Assembly (NCBI GenBank): GCA_014529385.2
Contig: CM043968.1
Location: 10,551,648-10,615,647 of the forward strand
From: Adiantum capillus-veneris
Lineage: Eukaryota > Streptophyta > Polypodiopsida > Polypodiales > Pteridaceae
Direction: 5' to 3'
Length of the DNA stretch: 64,000 nt
This document shows, one piece after another, positions 46,468 through 58,750 of this stretch; the stretch's first letter is position 1; each line of letters begins with the position of its first letter. The translations under genes and the position numbers were made by a program. A model generated the notes under the pieces. It was not told the origin of the DNA. It saw nothing but the letters and a program-made list of their open reading frames with translations, and ran no database searches.

Positions 46468-47121
46468 TTATTCGTCTTTGCTAAAGCTTCTAGTGGAGCG
46501 GTGAAGATCAGCGTAGCTCTTCTGCCTATCACTAGCTCTCTTCATGTTGTCTCTAATGACTAGAAGTTGATGATCTATCTCTTCTAGGGTACACTTAGCA
46601 GCAGGAACATGAAGAGCCGGGTCAGCTAATCGAAGAGGGACTAAACATTCCTGACCATACAAGGCTTTAAAGGGTAACATTCTGAGGCTACGATGGTGAT
46701 AAGAGTTATAAGCAAACTCAACTAGGGGAAGAAACTTGATCCATTGCTGGGGCTGTTGCTTGCAGTATGCTTGAAGCATATCTTCAATGACTTGATTCAC
46801 TTGCTCAGTTTGACCATCAGTCTCCGAATGATATGCTAAGCTGAGATTCAGTTGGGTACCCAAAGATTGAAACATGGCTTGCCAAAACTTAGAAGTAAAT
46901 CTGGCATCCCGATCACTGATTATTCTTGCAGGGATTCCATGTAATCTTACTACCTCTTTGACAAATACTTGGGCTATGCCGATGGCGATGGCTGTCTGCT
47001 TGACTGGGATTAGATGAGCCACCTTAGTGAGCTTATCTACTATGACAAAAATAGAATCATAGTTTCCAGTTGTCTTTGGAAGATGAGTGGCAAAGTCCAT
47101 ACTTAGACATTCCCACTTCAT
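46468..47121 (-). pseudogene. X integrase core fragment
   Basis: Open frame of 217 codons with SMDFATHLPK (first Asp), IISDRDARFTSKFW (second Asp) and YHSETDGQTEQVNQ (Glu), followed by WIKFLPLVEFAYN and LYGQECLVPL. Typical Ty3/chromovirus integrase. It ends in ADLHRSTRSFSKDE without the C-terminal domain. The N-terminal zinc domain, RT, protease and gag are absent from X. Confidence 0.85.
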
Positions 47122-47707
47122 CTGAGGAATATCTAGGGGCTGAAGCTTTTCACGTAGTAAAGAAGACCATCTACTAAGGTATAGTTAGTTAAGTGTTCCC
47201 TTGGGTTTTGACCTTGAATCTCTTGCAGAAGAGGTCTAAAATAGGGGTCTACCTGAATTTCTTATTGAACTTCCTCGGGTAAAGAAAATCTAAGGAGTGA
47301 ATTTAGTCAGGGTTGATGAGCACAGGACTACTGGTCAAGAGGTCTTTGAGTCTACTGAAGGCAGTATCTCTCCCCAACAAAAAAATAAAGAGCTATTCTC
47401 AACTCAAATAAAATACGTAATTGATGAAGCTTCTTGGATACGTATCGCGACTTAACTTCTTGTTAACGCTTTCAACTTGACTTCTCTCTTACACTTCTTC
47501 ATCCCCCAAAAATCTTCTAATATAATATTGGAGTCATGAAAAATCTTTCTTGATTAGCTATCTTCTTGAATAATTCATCGCGTTTGTGGCTTCTTCGATA
47601 CTCCACTTCTTCTTTATAAGCTACTGGCAATCCCTTCTTTATCAGCACTTTTTATCCTCTTTTTTTGCGATCTTCACTCTCTTGTAACTTAGCCATTTTC
47701 TTATCTG
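47122..47707. other. X internal: upstream of the integrase fragment
   Basis: A few decayed integrase-linker codons adjoin 47121; the remainder shows no recognisable motif. RT and RNase H would be expected here and are deleted. Confidence 0.5.
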
Positions 47708-48223
47708 ATGGCGTCTTGGCAAGAAGACTTGGTTCTTCCTTTATGCATCTCTCACTTGCAGAGTGCGGATGAGGCAGTTAAAAGACAATTCTTAGAGCGA
47801 TACAAAGATCTCCTCTTCCCTCAGCCAAATTCTTGTATCGGCCAGACGATATGGAAGACATGGCGACATCTCACAAGAGTGACTCTCTGGGGAAGAGACC
47901 ATTTCCGCAACAATACCCGACTTGCTATGGTTACAGAGCCTCTCGGACTTGGCCCTCGGTACTACTGCATCAAAAGGACACGAAATCCTGGGTTCTCCGC
48001 AAGGTTGTTCTTGCTTGTGCAATTTATCTCCCATTCCAAGATTTGCCTCGATACCATCTGGAGTCTTCCTCTTAGAGGTCCTTTTCTTTTCTCAGCTCAT
48101 ACTCGAGAAATTGCTCAAGCTGTTTCTCGTAGAACCATTTCAGAGGGTGAGCGTCCTAACATGTGTGGCGCTTGCGATACTTGGTTATGTGACCATATAT
48201 TAGAGGATCTTCATGAGTTGTAA
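47708..48223 (+). CDS. Unknown ORF of 171 codons, antisense to X
   Basis: Starts MASWQEDLVLPL and ends at TAA; relatively long for this A/T-rich sequence. It carries MCGACDTWLCDH, a possible Cys cluster, near its C-terminus. No family recognised. It lies where RT/RNase H of X would be expected but on the opposite strand, so it may be a captured host fragment or chance. No promoter or splice evidence. Confidence 0.3.
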   Translation: MASWQEDLVLPLCISHLQSADEAVKRQFLERYKDLLFPQPNSCIGQTIWKTWRHLTRVTLWGRDHFRNNTRLAMVTEPLGLGPRYYCIKRTRNPGFSARLFLLVQFISHSKICLDTIWSLPLRGPFLFSAHTREIAQAVSRRTISEGERPNMCGACDTWLCDHILEDLHEL

Positions 48224-49127
48224 ACTTTCTTGCCTCTCCGTAATTACTTCCTACCTCCCTTGTAATCCTTTTTGGCTTTAATTGAAGAAATAACCCTTTT
48301 TGAAAAAATTGAGTATTGTGAGTATTTCCTTTTTTTCAAATGTCAGTCTCTCTTCTTCAATTCCCAATGACTTCTCTTTACTGTATACTTTTAATTTTTA
48401 CAAATGGTCTTTTGTCTCCAATAGTCTTGAGTAAAGATTCCCACTTTAAAGTTCTTGGCTAACTCATAAGTTTGCTTTCTTATTCTTCTCAAGTCTTTGA
48501 ATGACCCGCAGAATTTGTGAGCTTATCTCTTGCACTTTCCCATCTTTAAGGGATTTCTTTTGGTTGGACTTAAAAAAAACACTTGGTCATCACTTGCACT
48601 CTTAAGATTCTTTCTTATGACTTGCAATTTGGCAATCCAATTCTTCACTTGATCAAAAAAATCCTTCTGTTTGAAGATTGTCTTGGTACAATTTACAGTA
48701 ATCTTGAATTCTCATGAAGTTCTAACAATAGAAAACTTGGAAAATCCGCAACTCTTGCGCTCAACAAGACTTCTTCAATTTAGTTGATAAGTACTACAAA
48801 AAATGTCATCCTTGCCATTCCATGTAATCTTCCAATCCTGATAAATTCCAACCTTCATAAATCTCTCATTTATGAGCTTCCTAAAAATATTCCAGCATAG
48901 CGGGCCTTCGCTCTAGCATCGCAATTTCCATCCTCTTATAGATAATCCATTGAATTTCTTCTGACAGATCCCCAACCATCTTGAAAATTTTTGAATAATT
49001 TATTGGAACATCCAGATTTCATTTTGTAATATAATTGAAATTTGGGTGCTAGATTGAGTTTTTTTTCTCTCATGCATTAATCTTAAATCCAAAATTCTAA
49101 ATTCCAAGGTCCAAGATTCAGAATTAA
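48224..49127. other. X leader region
   Basis: About 900 bp, T-rich, directly downstream (minus-strand sense) of the PBS. No gag coding sequence recognised. Confidence 0.5.
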
Positions 49128-49139
49128 GCTCTGATACCA
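49128..49139 (-). promoter_or_regulatory. PBS of X (initiator tRNA-Met)
   Basis: The reverse complement reads TGGTATCAGAGC, a perfect match, two bases behind the minus-strand LTR end CTCACA. Similar sequences recur inside the LTR at 49304-49315 and 49480-49491. Confidence 0.9.
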
Positions 49140-49141
49140 CT

Positions 49142-49650
49142 TGTGAGGGCCATACCCAGACTCGACCCTACTCACCTCCCTCAATCCTCCAGACCGTTCC
49201 AGGGAATGACATAGATCTATATGTAGGTATTCCTCCCACTTGGGACCAACATTCAGACAGGACTCCGACCTATCTCGAATGACAACCCAAGGGGGTACAA
49301 TCTACTCTGATACCACTTGTGGCGGTCATACCCAGACTCGACCCTACTCATCTCCCTCAGTCCTCCAGACCGTTCCGGGGAATGACGTAGATCTATCTGT
49401 AGGTATCCCTCCCACTTGGGACCGACATTCAGACAGGACTCCGGCCTATTTCGAATGCCAACCCAAGGGGGTACAATCTGCTCTGATACCACTTGTAAGG
49501 GCCATACCCAGACTCGACCCTACTCACCTCCCTCAGTCCTCCAGACCAATCCAGGGAATGACGTAGATCTATCTGCAGGTATCCTTCCCACTTGGGACCG
49601 ACACTCAGACAGGACTCCAGCCTATCTCGAATGCCAACCCAAGGGGGTAC
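49142..49650. repeat. Tandem 176-bp units spanning LTR end and PBS
   Basis: Three units beginning cataccc agactcgaccctac. Two of the unit boundaries contain ctctgataccacttgt, i.e. the PBS plus the LTR terminus. The 3' LTR has two units (41577-41890) with a remnant gctctgata at 41725-41733. Confidence 0.9.
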
Positions 49651-51329
49651 ATCCCTCCATTCAATGATTCTATCCGCTTCTCATAATCAATCTGTCCTTG
49701 ACAACTTTCCACACCCAAAATCGTGGTCCTTAGTCTTGATTCTCTTGATCTTTAACGTGAGGATCTGCTCATGCTTTCTTGTTCTCCCTTGGTTCATGGC
49801 GATAACCCCTTTTTCCTGACGAGCAGGCATGGCAGTTGTCACTTTCCCTTAAGAAGAGGGATCTTGCAATCCTACCTGGCCTCGCTCGTCCTCGATTACC
49901 CATTTTTATCCCACGTATTCCTAACGTTTAACATAAAATATTTAAATCAACATCCTGCCATCTGACCCTCCGGATCCACCCACCCACCGAACCATTTCAT
50001 GAAAATCCCTTCCCGAGGTAGTACTTAACTACTACGAAATCAGGAAGACAACAGTCTATCATACATCATCAAACAACAAGCAGCATGCAATCTGTTGCAT
50101 ACCCTCGTTCAGGGAAATTTATCTTGTTGTTCCCACCAGATCTTTATTTATAAACTTTTAATTCATTTTCTTTCCTTTATTTGCTATAATTAGCTTGTAA
50201 CTAGTTTTATTACTAATCATGCAACACATTTAGTTTCAACCAATTCATCTTGCCTCCCCATTCAGGGCAAGATAATCGGTTACAAGCCATCAAAATGGCA
50301 ACACCTTCACAATATTCCCAGAATTAAGTGTTCGGGAAAGGCTCATCAAGTAATTTAATCATTCCTTCCTGAGCATTTTATTTCGAGAGGTATAGCACCA
50401 TCTGGTGACAGAGAACAGAATAGCCCCTATATTTATAGCCTTTCCAGTTCCTTTTTAAGCAACCAAGTCGAACAAATTTCCTTAATTAAATTCACATCCT
50501 CCTCCTTGAGAATAACCTTCTCAACCAACTATTGGCATCAGGCCATACCCGGATTATGGCTGATTTCCAATAAGATACCGCGGGTACTTCACCCGGCCGG
50601 GCAAAAATAAAACAAATCCATTCATCCCTTATCCCTCGGGCATGAATGACCTAGGTATAACAACTTGTCGGTTACACTGTCCTAGCCAAAAAGGGCCAAT
50701 CTCCGACAAGTTCCCCAAGAGAATCCTCTCAATGGGCTGGCTTTTCAATCAAATTGACCCCAAGAAGATCCATCCTGGTTTCCGGTCATTTCCAGACAAT
50801 CTTAATTCAAAACTCCTAGTTAAATCTATGTTTTGCAATGGGCTATCCCTATCACCTCTCGAGATTCCTTTTTTTATCTCCTAGTTGATAATTTCCAGGT
50901 TCATTCATTTATCAACCTTAATTCCTACTTTCATTAATTATCTACCAACCAAGTTTATTTAGAAAATACAAGCGAGTTTTTGCCATAGGCATTTGATGGT
51001 TAATGTCTCTTCGAAAATGCCAACTTTTTAAGTTCAATCCTTGTTTTGTCGATTCCCAGGTTTTTGCAATCCTTTGCCATCCATGGGACATCTCCATGGA
51101 AGCTTGTAGAGTTTTCGGTTCAAACAACACGGAGATCAATTCCACAAAGTTATCCCCTATCTCCCCCATCCCGTATTTGCAAACAAACTTGAAATTGAAA
51201 ACTTTAGAAATACTCTTCGATGCCAAAAATTGAACTACTTATATCGAGCTTAAACAACTACTCTTTTCTTATGGTGCCTAGCTTTCCATTTTTTAGGAAG
51301 CTAAAAGGTTGTCCTATAATCTATGAGTC

Positions 51330-52640
51330 TTCGAGCTTTCCATTAAAGCTTAAACCTAAAATACCATGTAGTCACTAAAGCTTACACCTAAGTGCAAAGT
51401 TACCATTAAAGCTTTGCTTACGAGTGCAAATCTACCCTTGAAGCTTAACTTTATGATGGATAGATACTCTTATCACTTGACCCTAATTGCAAGGTTTCCA
51501 TTAAAGCTTAGAACCTAAAAATGCAAGGTAATCACTAAAGCTTACATCTACGTGCAAAGTTACCATTAAAGCTTAGTTTACGAGTGTAAATATACCTTTG
51601 AATCTTAACGTTATGATGCGTAGATACTCTTATCACTTAACCCTAATTCCAAGGCTTCCATTAAAGCTTAAAACCTAAAAATGCAAGGTAATCACTAAAG
51701 CTGACATCTAAGTGCAAAGTTACCATTAAAGCTTAGCTTACGAGTGCAAATCTATCTTTGAAGTTTAACTTTATGATGCGTAGATACTCTTATCACTTAA
51801 CCCTAATTGCAAGGTTTCCATTAAAGCTTAAAACCTAAAAATGCAAGGTAATCACCAAAGCTTACATCTAAGTGCAAAGTTACCATTAAAGCTTAGCTTA
51901 CGAGTGCAAATCTATCTTTGAAGTTTAACTTTATGATGCGTAGATACTCTTATCACTTAACCCTAATTGCAAGGTTTCTATCAAAGCTTAAAACCTAAAA
52001 ATGCAAGGTAATCACTAAAGCTTACATCTAAGTGTAAAGTTTACCATTAAAGCTTAGTTTACGAGTGCAAATCTACCTTTGAAGCTTAACTTTATGATGC
52101 GTAGATACTCTTATCACTTAACCCTAATTGCAAGGTTTCCATTAAAGCTTAAAACCTAAACATGCAAGGTAATCACTAAATCTTACATCTAAGTGCAAAG
52201 TTACCATTGAAGCTTATCTTACGGGTGCAAATCTACCTTTGAACCTTAACTTTATAATGCGTAGATACTCTTATCACTTAACCCTAATTGCAAGGTTTCC
52301 ATTAAAGCTTAAAACTGCAAGGTAATCACTAAAGCTTACATCTAAGTGCAAAGTTACCACTTAAGCTTAGCTTAAGAGTGCAAATCTACCTTTGAAGCTT
52401 AACTTTATGATGCGTAGATGCTCTTATCACTTAACCCTAATTGCAAGGTTTACATTAAAGCTTAAAACCTAAAAATGCAAGGTAATCACTAAAGCTTACC
52501 TCTAAGTGCAAAGTTACCATCAAAGCTTAGCTTACGAGTGCAAATCTACCTTTGAAGCTTAATTTTATGATGCGTAGATACTCTTATCACTTAACCCTAA
52601 TTGTAAGGTTTTCATTAAAGCTTAAAACCTAAAAATGCAC
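51330..52640. repeat. 160-bp tandem array in the 5' LTR of X
   Basis: About eight units, gatgcgtagatactctta-type markers near 51454, 51614, 51774, 51934, 52095, 52255, 52408 and 52568. Same family as 43510-44660, with one unit more. Confidence 0.92.
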
Positions 52641-53485
52641 ATAAACCTTCCTAGTATTAAAACACATGGATTAATAATTTTACTAGAAATGAAGATTACC
52701 TCCTCTAAGCAAGAGGGAAGTGGGGTTGAAGTCCTTCTTGAAGAGATGTGAGGCTCAAGGAGGAAGGAAAGGGATTTATGGTGAAGAGGAAGGAGAGAGG
52801 AGCTTCTTTACAAAACCCTCAAGGGTTTGGCCTTCAAGAGATGAAGAGGGTTGAGGGTTTGGCCTTCAAGAGAGGGAGAGGGTTGAGGGTTTGGCCTTCA
52901 AGAGAGGGAGAGAGCAAGAGCAAGGTTTAATGGAAACCTTGAGTTACTTAAGCATAGTTTTGAGCATGGCAGGTATGCAAGTAGCTTAGCAATCTATGTG
53001 TGTAAAAATACAAAGGAGAGGGGGTGCTTATATAAGAAATGGTGGGTGGAATTCTCCTCTCAATTCCTATTGGACCCCAATTTCTCTTCTCAATTCCTAT
53101 TGGACCCCAATTCTTTTCTCAATTCCTATTGAACCCCAAATTCTCTTCTCAAATGCTATTGGACCCTATTTCTCTTCTCAAATGCTATTGGACCCCAGAT
53201 TTCATCTTAGTTCTTATCTCTTAACTTTACCTTTCAATTAAGTTAGTCCCGTTTTCTCCTGGTTCCCGATCTAGATCAGTTCCCACGCGGATTATTACGA
53301 AGAAGTATAAAAATAACCATAATCTTTTTGGAAAATATAGGGATGACATAATTTCTTATCCGAAATATCCTTGTCTTTTCATTCTGGAGTAAAACCTCGT
53401 TGTCCGCATGACTTCTTTGTCGGTCTTGCTTTTTCGAAATTATTTTCTAGGCTGAGAAAGTTTCGAATGGCTCTAGGGTTTAGGG

Positions 53486-56400
53486 ATCAGTGACTTAGCA
53501 TTATAGTCATTGACTTAGCATCATCAGTGGTGTTCGGCACCACTTGGTGATCCAATGACAATATCGTTTCAGGCCTGGGTCCGTTCACATGTTCTGATTC
53601 ATCGATCTTCAGTTTTTCTCGCTCTTTGTGAATCAGCACTTCTTATTCTAGGGTTCTCATCGTATTCGTTTCCATCAATGCCTGATTGGTTTCAATGAGG
53701 TGTTTACACATTTCCAAACGCTTCGTTTTCACTTCTGGTTAAGGATAAGTCAACCATCTCTGCTCTAAGGTTTGTTTTGTTTTTAGCCTTGCTTCATACG
53801 CCTATAATAGAGCATCTAAAGACTCTAGCACTTTCTCGACCAAGACTGATCCCCCTGTGGATGCTTTCCTTGGCTTGTTGTTGTCCTCAGTAGTTTTACT
53901 ATCTCTCTCTTGTTTCAGTTGCTCTTTTGTTTCATCTAACTCATTTTCATGGTAATTTGGGTTTTCATCCTTCTTGTTTTCATTCTGTCTCGTTTCGCCT
54001 TCCAAGATTTCCGTTGTGTTCTCACAGATAAACTCTCATTTTCTGTGGGTATTGGCAACTCGACCTTTTCTTCGAATGGCTTGTTTTTCTCTAAGTCCTT
54101 GGCTTGGGCTTTGGTTACCGCATTGATTTGGATCATGGGTTCGGTTTCTGATCCATTGCTTGCACTTGGTAACACCCCCACAATATTTATAGTTGTTTTT
54201 CCCTTGCTGTCCGGATTCCTTGGGCAATCGGGCAGTATGTGATTCACACCACACCCATCACAAAACCCAAAAATTTTCACTCTTTCGCCTTTGAAACGAC
54301 AATTACGCTCCCAATGATCAGTACTTCCACAGCTATAGCACGGTCCAATTGGTGGTTGATTTTGAGGAGGTGGTCCCATAGGTTGTCCCGCTCTATTAGG
54401 ATATCCTCTTGGTTTGTAGTTCTGGTTTGCAATGAACATTAGCGTTCTTTCGTCCACCATATATTGATCCCTCGAAGGTTGTGCTACATACGTTGGTGGT
54501 GCCATACCCTCGTTATTTCCCCACAGTTGATAGGCTTCGTCTGCGTACATTTGTGGTTCAGGTTCAGTTACGTAAGGCTCATTTGGTTCCTCGTAATAAG
54601 AAATTTGAGGCGTACTATTTGTTCCTGGTGATGCTTCGTAAGGTTGAGCATACCTAATCATGGCCCTATTTTCCTGTGGTAATGGAGGTTGTTGACCCAA
54701 CACAAGTTGAGGTCTGTCTGCTCATGCTACCATATTCACATTTGGTCCAACTTGGTATCTTGGAGGAGGTGGCTGGGGTGGTCCTGCTGGAGGTCCATAC
54801 GGCCTTTCCCTCACATAGTTTTTGTTGTAAAAACACTCATCCATGCCATGGTTCGTCCATTTTTGCTCTATGGTGCACCATTTTAGTACTCGTCCATTTG
54901 TAACTGGTACTTTCGGTTGTTGTGTGCACCACGGTGTCAGGTGATCCCCCCCACATCTGTCACATTTCCTCATCTTAGAGTGTCTCATCACCGGATTTGA
55001 TCTCATATGTTGCTGCATTCTCTTCGTTACTTCCTCTATCATTTGGTCAGCTGTTGTCGGCATCAAAGAAGTCTGAGGCTCTTTCTTGGTAGAGGGTTCA
55101 CTCTTAATAGATGAAGAGCCATTGGTTACTGAATCAGTATCCTCTGACACTTCCCCATATGCTTTGCAGTTATCAACAAGATATAACGCTTCCCTTGCAA
55201 CCTGTTCAAATGAGCTGCAGGCTTTCAAGTGAAGGTCCTTTTTCAAGGTTTCATTTCTAATTCCTTCAATGAAGAGCACAGACAATCTCTCGTCCTGTGG
55301 CAATTCTCTCCCTGGGCACCTCTCAATGTATTACTTGAATCTCAAGGATGCTTCCTTTATTTTTTCGTTCTCCTTTTGTTTAAAAGCATATATGTGTGAT
55401 ACAGTATTATGCTTTATACCCCTTTTTGAGAATTCTTCCGCGAACTCCCACAATACATGTTCAATATTCGGACATGTTTCACGGTTCAAAGGTTGAAACC
55501 ACGTTAGGGCCGTCCCTTCCAAGGTAAGACCAAATCCTTCATATTGAGTATGAAAATCAGTGATCTGCTCTGCTCTTAAGGCTTGCTTTAAGAGCAACAC
55601 ATGGGCATATGGATCCCCTAGGATGGCCTCATCCGTCTTTGGTCTGCGACCAATCTCAATGCTCCCACGTCTCGACTTAATCGTTCTTGTACATCATGGA
55701 TGTCGTGGGTTTCTGTCGGTGGCTCCCATGCCACGACTCTACTACTAGGAGGCAAACGTGATGGTGTTGCTGTGAATGTCGGACCTACTGCACTATGTGT
55801 AGAGATAGGAACCGCACTACCTCGATTCGTAGCCATTGATTCTCTGGAACGTAATGTTCCCATGGGGCTTGGCATAGAATACTAAGGTCGACTAAAAGAA
55901 TCAGCTACATGAGTCCTCTCTCCACCAGTTGCCATCGGGTCTAGCATGACAGTTGTAGGTGCTGGTCTCAGTGGGCTTGGAGTGACATAATAATGGTGGA
56001 GTGGTCCACCAAAGTACGTATATCCTTCCAACTCCTTTTTATCGATTGCTGCGTATCGTCTTCCATATTTGTTGTATGCGACAATTTTCGTTTTTGATCC
56101 CTCTGTGTAGGTGAAGACATAAAGTCTTTTCCGCTCTGTCAACTCATCGACGTAGGGTTCCTCGCATCTATAATAGAGATCTTCCTCTCCATTATTATAT
56201 TTGTATAACCCCACGTAGATGTTATCTGTGTTGACTCTCAAAGTTTCGTTTTCTCACCTTAACCTCGTATTAGGGAAGCTCATTGTTGGTGCTTTCTCCT
56301 CAGGTTCCTCATCTACTTTGACTTTCATGCCCATCAATCCCCACTTGTCCACAATGTTAGGATTCAGGACTACCAAGTACATGATACCTTCTTCATCTAG

Positions 56401-56800
56401 GTACCTATCTCCGCTATAGCTCACAGGCACTAAGTCCTTGAACTCGCTTGGTCTATCTTCTATTTTCACACAGTAGCGGTCCATACCATCTTTGTAGATC
56501 TTGGTACCTTGCTTGTTGTCATATTGATGCTTGATGAACAATAGCTTCATTGTGGCCGAAGGATCTGATGGTCCTGCTGTCATATTTTCTCTTTCGTTTA
56601 GTTTTAAATGTCCCAAGTGTTCCATGAAATACTCGTAATATCTCTCTGAAGAAGTATCGGAAATACTTTCTTCAGGGATCGGCTCTAACGGTCGTACTAC
56701 ACCTTCGTTTACACTCTCCTCCGTTGATAAAACACTTGCTTGATCCTCTAAATTTCAGTGTTGGTTGTTGATTTGTTTTCCCGATCTCCAAAACATGAAG
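53486..56800 (-). pseudogene. T gag polyprotein with several zinc knuckles
   Basis: Reading down the minus strand from about 56800. An N-terminal domain (56625-56254: VPVSYSGDRYLDEEGIMYLV; 56241-55882: YVGLYKYNNGEEDLYYRC) of unknown type; a Pro/Ser-rich stretch; a Ty3-type capsid domain (55600-55331: GTALTWFQPLNRET, LWEFAEEFSKRG); FIEGIRNETLKKDLHL; then CCHC-like knuckles CDRCGGDHLTPWC (about 54960), CYSCGSTDHWERNC (about 54335) and CDGCGVNHILPDC (about 54260). It closes with a Glu/Lys-rich coiled-coil segment (54005-53500). Frameshifts near 55617 and 53950 and several stops break it. No DTG/DSG protease motif follows the knuckles up to X at 53485. Confidence 0.82.
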
Positions 56801-57187
56801 AAAGTGGAATTTACCCGACTGAATCCAAACCTCTTACCTGAAGATGGAGTGATCTTCCAACTCACACGACTGCATGGATTGATACTTGATTGGTCTTTGC
56901 AAATGAATACACTTGATGGCTATGAGATCACTGTATCATTCCAACTGTTAGCAGATTCAACAACTTCACAATGACTTCAACACAATTTTGCTTGCAGATT
57001 ATTGACAGTATGTCCAATTTGGGTTTTGAAAACTCCTAATATCTTAAATAGTCTAGGTCTATGAACAGGTCAAAAATGAGTCACATCTAGGCCAGAGGTA
57101 CACCGATCGCAATCGTACTTTTGAGCCCAAATTTGATGAAACTTCACCAGCTTGTTCACTAGGCTATTTTAAGGCTACCCACCTGAT
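56801..57187 (-). other. T leader, gag-proximal part
   Basis: Non-coding sequence between the gag start and the inverted gag-like duplication. It contains palindrome copy 5 (57098-57118). Confidence 0.55.
57098..57118. repeat. T palindrome copy 5
   Basis: GTACACCGATCGCAATCGTAC; one base off the perfect core. Confidence 0.88.
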
Positions 57188-57640
57188 AAGACCACAACCG
57201 GTGTTGGGGCAACAACCACCCCTACCAGGATTACGACCAGTTGGTATAAGATACACACCAACAGTAACTGAATCAGAAGAAAAGGCTTTGGTGCCTATGC
57301 ATGCATATTATGAAGATCCCAATGGATATGCGGCAAACCCTATCTATTATCCACCGAAAGAACCCTCGACACCATAACCATGCACCTGTAGGTGTGGAAA
57401 GACCACAACTGGTGTTGGGGCAACAACCACCCCTACTAGGATTATGACCAGTTGGTATAAGATACACACCAACAGTAACTGAATCAGAAGAAAAGGCTTT
57501 GGTGCCTATGCATGCATATTATGAAGATCCCAATGGATATGCGGCAAACCCTGTCTATTGTCCACCGAAAGAACCCTCGACACCAGAACCATGGAGCATG
57601 ATAGGACATCAAGGACCACTTTTGTATTCAGACTCCTAAA
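57188..57640 (+). repeat. Duplicated gag-like segment, inverted in the T leader
   Basis: Two direct repeats of about 215 bp (57188-57400 and 57403-57640). On the plus strand each reads RPQPVLGQQPPLPG then VGIRYTPTVTESEEKALV and YYEDPNGYAANP. That parallels VLGQQPPLPQ...IRY in T's own gag (minus strand, about 54705-54640). The segment is thus gag-derived but opposite in orientation to T. One copy ends in a stop (cca taa), the other carries an internal tga. Confidence 0.8.
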
Positions 57641-58750
57641 AGTCAAGCTTTTACCAGTTCTTGGTTGGAAGTGTCTGTTTTCATGAATCTGTCAGTTTGA
57701 CTTGATTTTAGTGTTTGTTTTGGGATTTGAAAGCTATCTGGGGTTGTCCTCTGTACAGGCTATCCCTCTGTATGGTTTCTTCCCAGTTTTGATGTGTTTT
57801 GGTCTACTGAAAGTCAATTTCCATGAGTTTAGCAGTTTTTGACTTGGATCTGTATTCAGATAGTTTGACAGGTATTTTGAGGTTTCTGGCTCTAGGTCCT
57901 TTAGACTTTTATGTTTGTATACACCTGAGGATCCCACATATGAAATCTGGTCAAAATCTAGCCCAAATTAGACCAAATTTGGCATGCTTGTAAACACTGA
58001 TGTTTTAAGGGTATCCCCCAAGTCTTTTTGCATTTGGATCACCAAAAGCCAAGATTTTGCACTTTCTGGGTCTGTCGGGCTAGTTTTACCCAAGTGGCCT
58101 GATTTCCTTGATTTTTGATGTTTTTGGGTGTGGTTGCTTTAGACAAACTTGTTTACAATCCTATCAGGAAGGCACACAACAAATCTTGTCCAATTCTGGC
58201 ACAGAGGTACACCGATCGCGATCGTAGTACCTGGGCCAAATCTGATGAAATTTTGTCTGCTCCCTCCAACAAGTGTTTCCCAGTGTTTTGTACTACCACT
58301 TTGTGATTTGAATCAATATCAACCCTATTTGGTCAGATTTTCTAAATTTCATAGTCTTATGGCCTTTTTGCCAAAGTTATGGTATTCTGACTTCTCGACT
58401 CTAACTTTTGCCCCAAATCTGACTGGAATGTGATTTACTTATCCTACTCCTAAGTACAAAAATGAAAGAACATAAAGAAATGAATCAAACAAAACAAACA
58501 TAACGGATTTCGGGTGAGCTTTCAGTACTCAATCGAATTAGAGAAATTGAAGAGCAAAAATGCTTTGAACACTCTCACTCACAGCTCCCTAAATCTCCTA
58601 AGAGAGGATCTAGCAGGTCCACTGACTCTAGACTCCACTAAGCTCTAACCCCTGTCTAGCAGCCTAACTGAGGTGTAATATGGATTTGTGGATTGATCTT
58701 CTTTTAAGGAAGCTAACTGTGCACTTGGTCACTCATCACCTAAGGTGCAT
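57641..58750 (-). other. T leader, PBS-proximal part
   Basis: About 1.1 kb of untranslated leader without coding motifs; holds palindrome copy 6 (58207-58230). Confidence 0.6.
58207..58230. repeat. T palindrome copy 6
   Basis: GTACACCGATCGCGATCGTAGTAC, identical to copy 1. Degenerate copies also sit in both T LTRs (16572-16592 and 59053-59073). Confidence 0.92.

Larger units (their letters stand above)
41577..53485 (-). mobile_element. LTR element X with about 4-kb LTRs, inserted in T
   Basis: Minus-strand Ty3-type element between gag and RT of T. LTRs 49142-53485 (5') and 41577-45556 (3'; on the minus strand it runs TGTAAGG to CTCACA). PBS for initiator tRNA-Met at 49128-49139; purine-rich GGGGAGTT before the 3' LTR. 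The internal part is only about 3.6 kb and keeps only an integrase fragment, so X is defective. The outer 15 or so bases of the 5' LTR are missing at 53485, which explains the lack of a target duplication. The two LTRs are very similar apart from repeat copy number. Confidence 0.85.
49142..53485 (-). repeat. 5' LTR of X
   Basis: About 4344 bp, co-linear with 41577-45556 but with three rather than two terminal 176-bp units and eight rather than seven 160-bp units. It lacks the last CTTACA at 53485. About 50 bp around 50250 (catcttgcctccccattcaggg...) are absent from the other LTR. Confidence 0.88.
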
